Positions 12,138 to 23,363 of a stretch of DNA of 64,000 bases are shown piece by piece. The notes beneath the pieces were generated by a model. It was not told the DNA's origin. It made no database searches and was given only the letters and a program-made list of their open reading frames with translations. The translations under genes were made by a program, and so were the position numbers. The stretch spans positions 1,070,059 to 1,134,058 of the forward strand of contig ML986580.1 in NCBI GenBank assembly GCA_010094045.1, read 5' to 3'. This stretch comes from Lojkania enalia. Its lineage: Eukaryota > Ascomycota > Dothideomycetes > Pleosporales. Position 1 is the first letter of the stretch; every line of letters begins with the position of its first letter.

Positions 12138-14419
12138 ATGGAGCGCAGTGAATATCACCCGCCGCAGTTCGAGGGCGGCCAGCGTCCTCGGCCCAAACGT
12201 ACGTGATAATAGCGCGTTATCTAAATTCTTTAGTTTCTTTCATGGTCAGCGGGCCACTCCATGTGGTCGGTTCGTTCGTTGCATTCGTCGCATCGTAAAG
12301 GAACCTGGATGTGTATTCACTTTCTAGATGCACGCCAAGCCTGCTTCTTTACTAGAACAATGTTCTCGTCGCCCATCTACACGCCATGCCGCTGGAATCC
12401 CGGCTGTACATTTGTTCGGAATTCCATAGCCACAGAACGGATGCTAACTTGATTGTCTACACTGCAGGGCCGGTGACAGACTATGGCGCGACCACAGTGC
12501 AATGGATGCGCAATCGGCGACCCCGATACAAGAACACACCCCTCTTGGAGATTGAGCGCCCGAGCGCAAGCTATATCGTCGATATGGAGCCTCCCTCGGG
12601 CCGCCTCGCCAGCGCTGCCGAGTCAATTCCCGCAAAGGCCCTACATTCTTCTCTTAACAAGGCCAAGCATCCCATCAACGTCGTAAAGTGGACGCCCGAA
12701 GGTCGGCGCCTCCTTACAGGCTCTACAAGCGGCGAATTCACGCTGTGGAATGGCATGGGTTTCAATTTCGAGACCATTATGCAGGCCCATGAGTCCGCCA
12801 TCCGCTCAGTCGCATACACTCACACCGACGACTGGCTTCTTTCGGCAGATCAAAACGGCATTGTGAAATATTGGCAGACGAATTTCAATAACGTCAAAGA
12901 AATACAGGCCCATAACGAAGCTGTTCGTGGCCTAGCTATTGCACCAACGGATGCAAAGTTCGTGACATGTGCCGACGACACCACCTTGAAGATTTGGGAT
13001 TTTGCTACAAGTACGGAGGAGTCAACCCTAACAGGACACGGATGGGAAGTAAAATCGGTGGATTGGCATCCGCAAAAAGGTCTCCTCGTATCTGGCTCCA
13101 AGGACCATCAAGTTAAGCTGTGGGATCCTCGGACAGGACGCTGCCTTACATCCCTTCATGCTCACAAGAATCCAATATCGAAAGTCCTATTCGAACCCGT
13201 CCAAGGTACCCTCCTCGCAACCTGCGCGCGTGACCATACCGCCCGAATATTAGATTTGCGCATGATGCGTGACGTACTACTTCTCAAGGGACATGAGAAG
13301 GATGTGATAACTATGGTGTGGCATCCTCTTCATAAGAACCTTCTTTCAACTGGAGGGGTTGATGGAAGCATAAATCACTACCTACTTGACGAACAAAACC
13401 AACCTCCTGGGATCGCGCCCTCAACTTCACCTTACGACTCCAAGGATCCGAAAGAAGAGCCTGCGCAGACTATCTACCCAGCTCACAGTATTCCTTACGC
13501 GCACGATTTTACTGTATGGACATTGGACTGGCACCCTCTCGGCCACTTACTCGCATCGGGTTCCAACGACCGCGTAACACGTTTCTGGACGCGTCCAAGA
13601 CCTGGCGATACCGCAGTCTTCAACGACCGCTACCACATCGGCCAGGCCGCGGCCGAAGCTCAGGGTACATACGACCGTGGCCAGGGACGACGACAAATGA
13701 AGGAAGAAGAAGAACAAGAAGCAGAAGATGAGGCGGAAGGTCTCGTGGACCAAAAAATGCCCTCAAAGAACACCGCACAAACCCTTATACCCCCTGGTCT
13801 CACACTACCGGGCATCAATCCTCAGCCGGACGGAATGTCTAGCGCCCTGCCTGGTATAGGTGGCGTTCCACCACCTCCAAATCTTCCCGCAGGTATCCCA
13901 CCCCCACCTATCCCTAGCGTGGGCGGTGTACCTCCACCTCTCCCCGGGTTTCCTGGTTTCGATCTCAATGTATTTGCCGCCATGGACAAGGACCGTGCAC
14001 AAAGCCTGCAAAATCTGATCGCATCAGGTCAACTCCCACCTCCGCCTATTCCTCCTCCACCGGGCGGTGCAAACGGGCATCATGGCTTCCCACCCTTGCC
14101 CCCGAATTTTACGTTCCCGCCCGGTATTCCGCCGCCTCTGCCTGCCAGTATTACCTCCGGCATGATTCCCCCTGGTTATCCAGGCTTCCCCCCCCCACCG
14201 CCGCCGCCGCCACCGCCGACGACGACGACGACGACGGCGACGACGATGACGAATATGAGTGGTACTGGAATCTCGTCTTCGAATGGAGGACCGGTAGGAG
14301 GTGCCGATAGTAATGTAGGAGGTGGTAATGGAGGGGTCAGGAAGCGGGCGCCGTTGCCTAGTCAACAGGAGAGTTTGAAGGCCGAGATGAGGAAGGGCCA
14401 GTATCGACGGCAGAGGTAG
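12138..14419 (+). CDS. pfs2: Polyadenylation factor subunit 2 (WD40 protein)
   Basis: Two exons (12138-12198, 12468-14419) give 670 residues. The 269-bp intron joins RPRPKR to [20 protein letters not shown], the conserved Pfs2 N-terminal signature. Residues about 80-390 hold seven WD40 repeats (for example [53 protein letters not shown]). Pfs2 is a scaffold of the nuclear cleavage and polyadenylation factor and links CPF to CF I for pre-mRNA 3'-end formation. Beyond the propeller lies an acidic Glu-rich stretch and a tail of about 200 residues made of PPPP and LPGFPGF-type repeats, ending in a basic [20 protein letters not shown] motif, the usual filamentous-fungal extension. A downstream in-frame ATG inside the intron (12386) gives a longer open frame but lacks the conserved N-terminus, so I start at 12138. 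Confidence 0.93.
14187..14250 (+). repeat. coding trinucleotide repeats in pfs2
   Basis: A C-run and CCG/CCA repeats encoding Pro pass directly into ACG repeats encoding a run of Thr. The whole tract lies in frame in the disordered Pfs2 tail and is expected to vary in length between strains. Confidence 0.85.
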
Positions 14420-14880
14420 AACTTTGGCTTGAAACCCCATCTTAGTTTTCAAATCGGCCTGTCCTCTCAAATAGGTAAAAAATCGGGAACAGAATGGGGT
14501 CAGGTTGTGTGTATCGTTAATTTAGCTTCCTATTATCTAGGGCATAGCTAGGCGTCTGGCGTCTTCGATCATTGGGATTGGCGGAGGGGTGGAATGGATG
14601 TGATCATGAGTGGGATGAATACCCCTTTTACAGTCCTACTCGTTGGATATATCGGTAAATTCGAGAATGCGGTATTGTCTATCAATTCCATGCGCTCGTT
14701 TAGAAGCCCTGCCATTCATGATCTACTTGCTATACATCAATCATGTCACAGATTCAGGGGGCCAACATCCTATCTAAATGTTCCCCATTCCCCTCTAACA
14801 AAATAGCTCTTATCCTCGCTGTATGATGCGGCATCAAAGCCCCTAGCTTGCGTTCGACTTTCGATACCCCCCCTCCCCCT
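14420..14880. other. intergenic between convergent 3' ends
   Basis: Holds the 3' UTRs of pfs2 and the thiamine gene, which converge. A CT-rich tract (14866-14880) abuts the stop codon of the thiamine gene. No gene seen. Confidence 0.5.
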
Positions 14881-16623
14881 TCATACCTCTCTAAGCAAAC
14901 CCTCATACCCAATTTCCCTAACACACTCCACTTTCAGCCCTTCTACCCCCTCGGACTTCTCTGCAACCCCCACCCTAAACCCAAATAGCTCATCCACAAA
15001 TGCGGGAACGAACGTCCCTGGGCCCTTGACATCATCCCTCCTCGCCGCCCTCTCGGCCCCAATCTCATAATGCAGGATCCCCGCCACCGCCGCCATCAAC
15101 TTATCTTGCGGCTTTGCAGCCATATACGCCGCCAGTGTAGTCCCCACCGTACACCCGCTCCCCGTGATCATACCCAGATACCTGTGTCCATTCGAAATAG
15201 CATAGGTCCTATCCCCATCCGAAATCACATCCGTGGCGCCGGTCATAAGCACGACGTTGCGCTCGCGGCGTGCAATGCGGTGGACGATATAAGCTTTCTG
15301 CGGGATGGTGAAGAGCGATGCCCCGCTGTCAACACCCCTCTGCTGTGCCGCGTTCTCGAGAGCGAGTTTGAAGCCGGAGGTTCGTGCTACCTGCAATATC
15401 TCCGCTTCGTTGCCTTTGATGAGATCGAAGTATCCGGATGCCATGAGGAAGGCCAGGGCATCCTTGCGCGCGGACGTGGCACCCGCGCCGACAGGGTCGA
15501 GGACTATGGGCCCGCCGGCTGCGTTGTAGGCTTGGATGGCTTTGCGGTGGTTAGCAAGTGCGTCTGGGGTCGCGGTACCCATGTTTATGACGAGCCCGCC
15601 GCCCAGTTTTGCGAGGTCGGAGGCTTCGGCGCCGTTGTTGGACATGATGGGTGATGCGCCGATGGCCAGAGCAACGGAGGCGGCGAAGTGTTGGACTACG
15701 AGATTGGTCATGTTGTGTGAGAGGGGGCCTGTGTTGTGTACGGCTTTGACCGCGTCTAGCGTGTGGGATATGATGGACTCGAGCTCTTCCGAGTCTTTGG
15801 CCTGCCAGGCTTGGCGGGTTGTGCATTTCGTTTTAAAGGGTGGTGGGGAGGCGATGAGTTGTTTGATAGTTCTAGAGGCTTCTTCTGGATCAGACGCGGC
15901 CATGATGGCGGATACAATTGCCACGCCGTCAACTGTTCGGGGCTGATGCGAGGTAGATGGTGCGAAGAGTTGGTGGAGGATGAGTTGGACGTTGGATGCA
16001 TTCACGCCTCCTATACAGACCGTCTTTACGTCTTGGAAGAGCCTGTCTTTCTGACTGTCGAGATAATAAAGGATTTCTCGAATGCCATTGATGCCAATGA
16101 TACTCTTCGTATCTTTCTTCGTCTGGGTGGCATATAGTGTTCCGATTCCGAGGTAATCTGCTCCAGCATTGACGGCAATTTCAGCTTCAGAGATGGAAGA
16201 CACTGTTGCGCCTATGATTTTGTCTGGGCCTAGAAGTTTGCGTGCGGCTGCGACTTGCATGTCATCCTGGCCAAGATGCACGCCATCACAGCCGACGGCG
16301 AGAGCAACGTCGACGCGATCATTGATAAGCAGGGGGACTTTATACTTTCTGCACACTTCGCGGAGCTCTTTGCCCGTTTGGATCAGATATCCAGTGTCGC
16401 TGGTTTTGTCTCTGTACTGCACGATGGTCACGCCTACATAGACCACTCAGCAAATGCAAATGCAAATACAAATGTCAAAAAAAAAAAAAAAAAAATGCAA
16501 GGAGTCTCTCAACTTGCCTCCCTTCAAAGCCTTCTCAACCACTTGGACTAGACCCCTCTTCCCGAGAATGGCCTCGGTGGAGTCAGTCACGAGATATAGC
16601 GAGTAATCAACCTGCGGCTTCAT
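14881..16623 (-). CDS. thi6: Bifunctional thiamine-phosphate synthase / hydroxyethylthiazole kinase
   Basis: Two exons (16623-16518, 16433-14881) give 552 residues. The N-terminal half is ThiE: MKPQVDYSLYLVTDSTEA, GGVTIVQYRDK, LINDRVDVALAV, GVHLGQDDM and GATVSSISE. It couples HMP-diphosphate and thiazole phosphate to thiamine phosphate. The C-terminal half, from about residue 255, is ThiM: SHNMTNLVVQHFAAS, IVLDPVGAGATS, VLMTGATDVISDGD and GSGCTVGTTLAAYM. It phosphorylates hydroxyethylthiazole. This fusion and length are normal for fungal Thi6. The 84-bp intron appears to use a GC donor: exon 1 ends AAG GGA G before GCAAGT, and only this join keeps the invariant KGGVTIVQYRDK in frame. The intron also carries a poly-T run and a TTTGCA repeat. 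No TPP riboswitch motif was found in it. Confidence 0.95.
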
Positions 16624-17839
16624 GCTGAGAGCGGGTTGGTGGAGACTGGCTAAGCTTCAAGCGTTTGACTTGATGACGGACCTGGCTTGCAGGGTAACTT
16701 TGCGGACGGTCTGCCGGGCTCGACGAAGGGAGGGAGCCAACGAGTTTACGTGCAATTGAGCTCAGGCTGCCTGCAAATTGAGTTGGGGATCGAGCGTCCG
16801 CTATGCCAGCCACGATGGGCAGAGGTTGGATGGGTTGCAGTGATCAACCTGGGAACGACGGCAACGGGCGGCTGCGGCTTGGGGCAGAAAATTTCCGCAA
16901 CCGGCTGAGCGGGCTGCGCTTCTGCTGCGGCTTGCCGTCGCAATGCTGTGCCAGGCTGCAGCTGCCGGCGAGTGGTGAGGGCGATGCGGACGGGGGGCGC
17001 TGGATTGTTTTCTGAGGCCCTGGCGACAACCGTCAAACGGCGCTGCAAACCGACGCTGCTCGGCCGCCCCCAGGAGAATTGCTGCGTTATTTCGCGTCCG
17101 CGTCCGCGTCTGCATCTGCATCTGGCGTGCGGGCCATCGGGCGGGGGCTGCAAGTGTTGGCGGGCGACTGGCTGACACGCAGCAGAGGACGCGGCTGTGA
17201 TTGCGTGGGTGAGTGTGGGCGTGTGCATGGAGCGCCGGTCGTGCTGGCTTCTTCTCGGCGCGACTGATTTTTAACCCCGTCTCCACCTCCATAAATACGC
17301 CGCCTCCAGCACTCCATCCCCCCATCACCCCCAACCCATCACCCACACTCTTGCTCTCGCACACAAACAATCCTGCGGTCCCCGCGCCCGTTCTGCTGCC
17401 CCCTCCAGCCCTCGCACGCCAACCACCACGCCCGCCCTCTCGCCCGCCAGCGTTGCAATCCTGCGGCCTGCCCACCAAGCCGCCACCTTGCCCTTGGGGA
17501 CAAGCACCACCACCAACCCAACTGCCCGGTCTACTCACAACTTGCGGTATATGTATTCGCGCCAAAACTACGCTTTCCGTCTCGACCCTCCGCCCGAGCT
17601 GCAATCATTTCGCAGGACGCGGATACCGTGTAGTAACCACCACGGCACCAACGGCTAGCCGGCTGCCCTCCTGTTGACCCGCGAGGCCCCCAACCCATTT
17701 CCCTTGCCTTCGGAGAGCCTGCATCTACTGCATGTCTCTTTCGGCCACTAGAGGCGTTTCCGCTCTCCCCATACTCGTCCGCCCGCTCCACCACAAGTAA
17801 ACTAGTTTTCCCCGTCGACCCGACACCACCACCGCAATT
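16624..17839. promoter_or_regulatory. GC-rich divergent region, thi6 / eIF5
   Basis: About 1.2 kb of GC-rich DNA between divergent starts. A TATA-like ATAAATA lies at 17291-17297 and is followed by a long CT-rich stretch (17300-17500), which suits a highly expressed gene such as eIF5; a 5' UTR intron is possible. Long open frames on the minus strand here (16801-17604) are Ala/Arg/Gly-rich compositional shadows. Confidence 0.55.
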
Positions 17840-19158
17840 ATGGCCACCATCAACATCCGGCGCGATGTCACCGACCCCTTCTACCGCTACAAGATGGAGC
17901 GGCTGCAGTCCAAGATCGAAGGCAAGGGCAACGGCATCAAGACTGTCATCGTCAACCTGAGCAGCGTCGCCCAGTCCTTGGCCCGCCCTCCTTCGTGTGA
18001 GTAACGTCCCTGCCAGGTGCCACCGAGCCTGGAGCTAACCCTTGTCTAGACGTCATCAAGTATTTCGGCTTCGAGCTAGGCGCTCAGACGAACACGAACC
18101 CCACCGACGACCGTTGGATCATCAACGGCGCCCACGATGCTGCCAAGCTCCAGGACTATCTGGACGGCTTCATCTCCAAGTTCGTCCTCTGCAAGAAATG
18201 CAAGAATCCGGAGACCGACGTCAACATCAAGGACGGCCGCATCCTGCTCGACTGCAAGGCTTGCGGCCAGCGCTCGGACGTCGATCTCCGCCTAAAGCTC
18301 AGCTCCTTCATCCTGAAGAACCAGCCCAAGAAGGGTAAGAAGGACAAATCTACAAAGAAGGCCGAGCGCCGTGCTCGCAAGGAGGCCGAAGCCCATGCCG
18401 ATGAAGAGTCACAGAACGGCGGTAGCCCCGGTGACAGTGCGTCTGACCATGCGGAAGAGAATGGTGATGTCGAGGTCGCAGCCGGCAGCGATGACGAGCT
18501 CACTCGTCAAATCCAGGCAGGAGCCAACCAGATCGAAGAGCAGAACACCAAGGAGGTCGAGTGGTCCGTCGATGTCTCGGAAGAAGCTGTTAGGGCTCGT
18601 GCTCAGGAGCTTCCCGACGACCTGAAGCGTGCTCTTGTCGTCAACGACGAGGACGAGGAGGGAGAAGGCGGATCAAGCAACTACGATGTTCTTGGGAAAT
18701 GGATCCTCGATGAGGCCGCCAAGAAGGGTGGCGTTAGCAAGGTTGACAACGTCGACGTCTACCTCAAGGCCCAGGAACTCGGAATCGAGAAGAAGCACCG
18801 TACCCTTACGGTCCTTGCCCAAACCTTGTTCGACGAGAACATTGTCAAACAGATCGAGCCGCGTGCAGGCATGCTCAAGAAGTTAATTAGCTCCGAGCGC
18901 CACGAGAAGGCTTTCCTGGGTGGCACCGAACGATTCGTTGGCAATGAGAAGCCCGAGCTCATCCCTCAGGTTTCCGCCGTCTTGCTCAAGTACTACGAGA
19001 ATGACCTTGTCTCTGAGGAGGTTCTCAAGACTTGGGGAAGTAAGGCTAGCAAGAAGTATGTTGACATCAAGACCAGCAAGCAGGTCCGAAAGTCTGCTGA
19101 GAAGTTCATGGAGTGGCTCGAGAACGCTGAGAGCGACGAAGAGTCCGATGATGAGTGA
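17840..19158 (+). CDS. tif5: Eukaryotic translation initiation factor 5
   Basis: Two exons (17840-17996, 18050-19158) give 421 residues. The N-terminus [19 protein letters not shown] and [12 protein letters not shown] is the eIF5/eIF2-beta fold, with the GAP arginine in NIRRDV. A zinc ribbon follows with Cys at about 100, 103, 121 and 124 (CKKC and CKAC). A Lys-rich then acidic linker spans about 150-240. The C-terminal W2/HEAT domain (about 255-410) ends in the acidic motif [15 protein letters not shown], which binds eIF2-beta and eIF3. eIF5 stimulates GTP hydrolysis by eIF2 on the scanning 43S complex. The 53-bp intron falls in a Tyr codon ([14 protein letters not shown]) and the phases fit. 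Length is typical for the family (about 405-430). Confidence 0.97.
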
Positions 19159-19876
19159 TTGGCGCAAGTCAAACCGCCCCTTCACCCCTATTCTGAAAAA
19201 ATTTGCAAATGTGCCAACGGAGACGGTTCGATGGCCTTCATATTGTTATTCTTGGTATTCCTGCTCCCCTATCCCGATTTAATTAGCTTCGCTCTGCTCC
19301 CTGCCCCGGTTTTGTGTTTATGGAGATCTGATGTTGATGGCGTGTGGATAACTCGACTCCTGTCTTCGTGAGTAATGATTGGACCGATGGATACATGTGG
19401 ACTCCCGACTCTGGTTCTCTTATAGGCAATAAAGATTTTGTTCGATAATACTCCATTCCCGTACACATCGGTGATGATAATTGGTATGACTGTTGCTCGT
19501 TTATGAAGCACCGAGCTAGGCTTTGCGGCGTTCGGCCTTACTCTTCACGGCATAAAATGCATCATAGTTAAAAGTGACAGAATTAGATATATACTGCCGG
19601 CCTTGATAGACTTTACAGTTGCAAAGTTGCAAATTTCAGACCACCCTCAGGCCGAATAGGAACAAAGGACTCAAAGTACAGGACAGTGGCCAAGATCGCA
19701 CACCTTATAGCAGTTATAAAAGAATACCGCCATGTGTATTGCTCCTACGTATTGTAGCATAAAGGACAGAGCATCATAACTTCATCCCAATCCACATCAC
19801 CCAACATTACCCTTTCTCCAACACAGTCATGAGTCAGTCTTCCTGTCAAAGCCCTCCAAAGGCCATACGGATGAGG
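19159..19876. other. intergenic between convergent 3' ends
   Basis: 3' UTRs of eIF5 and of the SLC35F-like gene. No further gene seen; open frames here lack motifs and codon bias. Confidence 0.5.
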
Positions 19877-21159
19877 TTAGACAATGGCATTGGGTTTCTC
19901 AACCCGACGCCTAGCCGTCCCGATCCCAGACACACCACCCTCCTGGTTCTCACCTAGCCACGGCTTATTCGCTTCGGCCAGCATACTCTCACGGCAGAAG
20001 TAAATCACTTGGCCGACGAGAATCAAGACGAAGGCAATAGGATACATCCAATGGATGCTAAGATGAAAGACCTTGACTCCGATCGCGACGCCCCAGAAAT
20101 TGCCTGTGAGCAGCGAAATGTTGAAGAAGGCGGCGGAGGAGAGACGGAACATAAGCGGGGCAAGCGAATAGAAAAGGGCGAGAATGATAGTGTAGCCAGT
20201 CATGTACCCGGCGACCTTGCCGTTCCAGACGGCCGACTGGAAGCTTGGGCGGTCGAAGATAGCGGCTTGCACGCCGTTGATCAGCATGCCCCAGAAGCCT
20301 AGCTGCCCAATCACTTCGTACATAGGCCGCTTAGAGACGAGGAATTCTTCAAAGGTGTTCGTCAGGCCGTAGAAGGTGGCACCGAGCAGGGCGAACAGGT
20401 CGCCCTTGAGCTGGTCCGACGCCGGGAACGCGTTGTTGCCTGTGATGTGGTCAGAGCCGAAGAGGATGCCCATGCCGCCGATGCAGAGGACGATGCCTAG
20501 GTATTGCGTAATGTGGTACCGGACCTTCAGGAAAATGAGCGAAATGGCGACAACGATGACGATGGCCCAGAAATTGATGAGCTGGGCGGATAGGATGGTG
20601 GTGTAGCGGTAGGCGAGGACGACGAAGTAGTTGCCCTCGACATCCATGAAGGCGAGAATGAAGAAGCGCCAGCCGTCCTTCCAGACGAGGCGGGCCCAGC
20701 CCTTGATGCCGTATTTGTAGATAGTGTAGGTGGTGTAGATGAAGTTTAGTAGTACATAGTTGAAAAAAGTCTGGAAGGCGGGTATGGAGGTGCCTTCGAA
20801 GGAGAGCAGTTGGGAGAGCGTGTTTGTGCTTGTTATGCAGATGGAGAGGACTAGGGTGTATTCTTAGTACCTAATCGTCTTTCCTACAGTGGTTGTCTGG
20901 AAGTACCTTGGCCGAGTAGCAAGACTACCCAGAATTGTTTCGTCTTCACATACGCAAACCACTTTCCCTTACTCTGCTGGTCTGCTTTGACAAGGACGTA
21001 CCCACTTCCATCTTGTCCATCCTGTCCATCCTGTCCATCCTGTCCGACCAATTTGGGCACTCCGTGAGCTACATCCTGCCCATTTCCAGAGCTAGAAGAG
21101 GAGGAAGTGCCGATTTCCATGGCCTTGTTGTCAATCACTTTGGGGGTACTGTGTGCCAT
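19877..21159 (-). CDS. SLC35F (DUF914)-type membrane transporter
   Basis: Two exons (21159-20907, 20850-19877) give 408 residues. The 56-bp intron joins FWVVLLLGQ to VLSICITSTNTLSQLL, the first transmembrane helix. About ten hydrophobic spans follow, including YFVVLAYRYTTILSAQLINF, GIVLCIGGMGILFGSDH and GDLFALLGATFYGLTNTFEE, the typical SLC35F1/F2/F6 signatures. Members belong to the drug/metabolite transporter superfamily; substrates of the fungal ones are not known from sequence. Residues 1-65 are a polar cytosolic tail with a short QDG repeat. The C-terminus is polar. Length fits the family. The start is the first ATG ahead of the tail. Confidence 0.9.
21014..21049 (-). repeat. 9-bp coding minisatellite (QDG repeats)
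   Basis: Four tandem 9-bp units (tgtccatcc on the plus strand, the last imperfect) encode repeated Gly-Gln-Asp in the N-terminal tail of the transporter. The repeat stays in frame whatever its copy number. Confidence 0.88.
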
Positions 21160-21883
21160 TGCGCTCGAGTGCGATCAGATCGATATTCGAGAATATTGAA
21201 GCTTAGCAGCAGCTAAGGCGGAGAATACTAGGATAAGAATATGGACTGGAGCTTTTCGCATGCAACGTGAGCGCAAAACTCCAGAAGTCGCTCACGGTCC
21301 CAGAAACCAAAGGGCTAAAGCCTGATGTGCGGTGACTGAGGGAAGCTCAGCCAGGCGGGGAGTCCGCCACATTTTATGGGTGGGGGAAGAGGAAAGGTTC
21401 ATCGTCTTGGCGTTAACATTCTGTTGGAGCGAGAGCAGTTGATCATAGGAAGGATCCACTTAGTGCACGGAGCTTAGCGCATTTAGGACTGGACGGATGC
21501 CACTTTCGGGCTTCAGATGCTGGCCGGGCTAGGCGAGCTCCGCCTTTGCTTTTTGGGTCTAGGGTCTGTTATGTTGAGTTCTGGAGATGGCTCACGGTGG
21601 TAAATTTTATTTAAATGGACGGAGTTCCTAAAGAGTATTTAACAGGATGCGTGGCCGGAAAATCGTATTTGAAATCTTGCGAGGCTGGACACGCGGGATG
21701 CATCAAGAAGAAATATAAATCCACTACCGCTACTCGTCGATCATCAAATGTCTGCTGTGTATAGTCCACCAAGTTATTAGCAAATCCGCCATGTCCCTGC
21801 CGGTAGGAAAAGTGTAGATGCATTTACAAAGTTACGATTGAATGAATGCTCAGCCGAAAAGAAGGGAAAGTACTGCTGGTTTG
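21160..21883. other. intergenic
   Basis: Upstream region of the transporter and 3' region of the oxidoreductase, both minus strand. A 70-codon minus frame (21611-21823) has no recognisable domain and is not called. Confidence 0.4.
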
Positions 21884-23363
21884 CTAAAGTCCAACTTCAA
21901 TATTGAGACCGAAGGACCTCAGTTTCTCCAGATACTGCTCTCCCAGTGTCGCCGGGGTTAGGATCCCTCCACCAAGCTTGCCAGCTTCAGTAGCTGCAAG
22001 ATCACCTCGCAAAATCAGATCGGCCGCAGCGGACAAAGTCAAGGCAGTTATAACATAGCCGCCATGAGCAATATCCATCTTCCCCAACACCTTCTCCTTC
22101 TTGTCGGTATCAGCGATTGCCAAGGCCCGGTAGCTCATGAATTCCTTCTTCATGGTCTCCTTAGATGGGCCTTCGCCCGGCGCCGGGATGAAAAATTTCT
22201 TGATCAGAGGAGTAAGAATCCAACGGGAGGGTGGAAATGCGAGTAATAGACCGCCGAGTGCGACGCCGAAACGGAACAAAGCACCGGCCATAATGTTCTT
22301 CGCCCGCATGTACTCCATGAACCTAAAACGAGGACCATAGGCTATATCAGCCCTCCCGCTCTTCTCAGCAATGGTTTGGTACAGGCCCCACGAGCGATGG
22401 ACCATGCAGGCATCGATACTAGCCATCAAGCCGACAGTTTGAACCCCGGCGAGCTCTGGTATGTAGTTGAGACCAAAAAGCCGGTAGAGCAAGCTTGCTG
22501 ATGGTGGGTTGGAAGGTTGCGTCGGACGCACCGGCGATATCGAGAAAGGTCTCATGTCGGAAGCCACCCTCGAAAGCGGGTAATGAGAGAAAAGATCTAC
22601 AGCTGTATTGGTGGTTCCACCGCTGAAGCCGGCTTTCACGGCATAGAGTGAGAAAATTACTGATAGGGTCGACGCATTGAGTTCCTTGCGAATGTATTTT
22701 TGGAGTGCAAACGCCATCATGTCGGCAGGTACAGAATCTAGTCCACATTGAGGGATGACTATTGTTGAGTTTCTCTTTGCCGTTTCGTCGAACCTGTCGA
22801 TCATATCGCGATACCACGGGGTCTCTCCTGTGCAATCAAGATAATGTGTTCCATTCTCTGCGCAAGCAGCTAGAACAGGCTCTCCATAATACATAAATGG
22901 GCCCACCGTGTTGATCAATAAGCGCGTCTTATTCGCGAGGATAGTTAATTCGTCCTTCTCGATTGCACATGTCTCAATGTCTGAATAACATTAGCATTCG
23001 AGTTAGAAAATGGTATTCTTAGGTCAAGCAGATTGGGTGGAATTATCCTCGTATTATCAGAGATTCCTGATTTTCATTGTATATGATGGATGGAATATGA
23101 GACAGCTCGTAGCTGTGGACCTTGGTTATGGTACTCGAGGACAGGGGCGGTTATGAATAGAGGCTCTTACCCGGCGCTTTGTGGTTGGGGCACAATTGAG
23201 TCAACTCATCCACCACGTTTTGCAATTTCTTTGCATTACGTCCCGCGATGGCCCACTTCAGGTCAGAGGGCAGGTTGGTGCTGATCCATTCTGCCGTAAG
23301 CTTTCCAGTATATCCTGTTGCGCCTAGCAAAACTAGTTCGTAAGTACGCGGGCTTCTAGACAT
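21884..23363 (-). CDS. Saccharopine-dehydrogenase-like oxidoreductase (SCCPDH type)
   Basis: Two exons (23363-23171, 22980-21884) give 429 residues. The N-terminus MSRSPRTYELVLLGATGYTG holds the Rossmann GATGYTG loop, followed by AIAGRNAKKL. The 190-bp intron then joins HKAPD to IETCAIEKDELTIL. LINTVGPFMYYGEPVLAACA and HYLDCTGETPWYRDM are hallmarks of the SCCPDH / trans-acting enoyl reductase group, and CGLDSVPADMMAF and GFSGGTTNTAVDL continue the family pattern. A hydrophobic stretch near residue 300 (FRFGVALGGLLLAF) suggests membrane or lipid-droplet association, as for human SCCPDH. The substrate is unknown; true saccharopine dehydrogenase is unlikely because the C-terminal half differs. 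Length is normal (about 410-430). Confidence 0.9.

Noticed and set aside
16434..16517. TPP riboswitch in the thiamine gene intron
   Set aside because: The conserved CUGAGA and related core elements are absent on the transcribed strand; the intron is mostly poly-T and TTTGCA repeats.
16801..17604. 267-codon minus-strand open frame
   Set aside because: Ala/Arg/Gly/Pro-rich, in a GC-rich promoter region between two well-supported divergent genes, with no domain; a compositional open frame.
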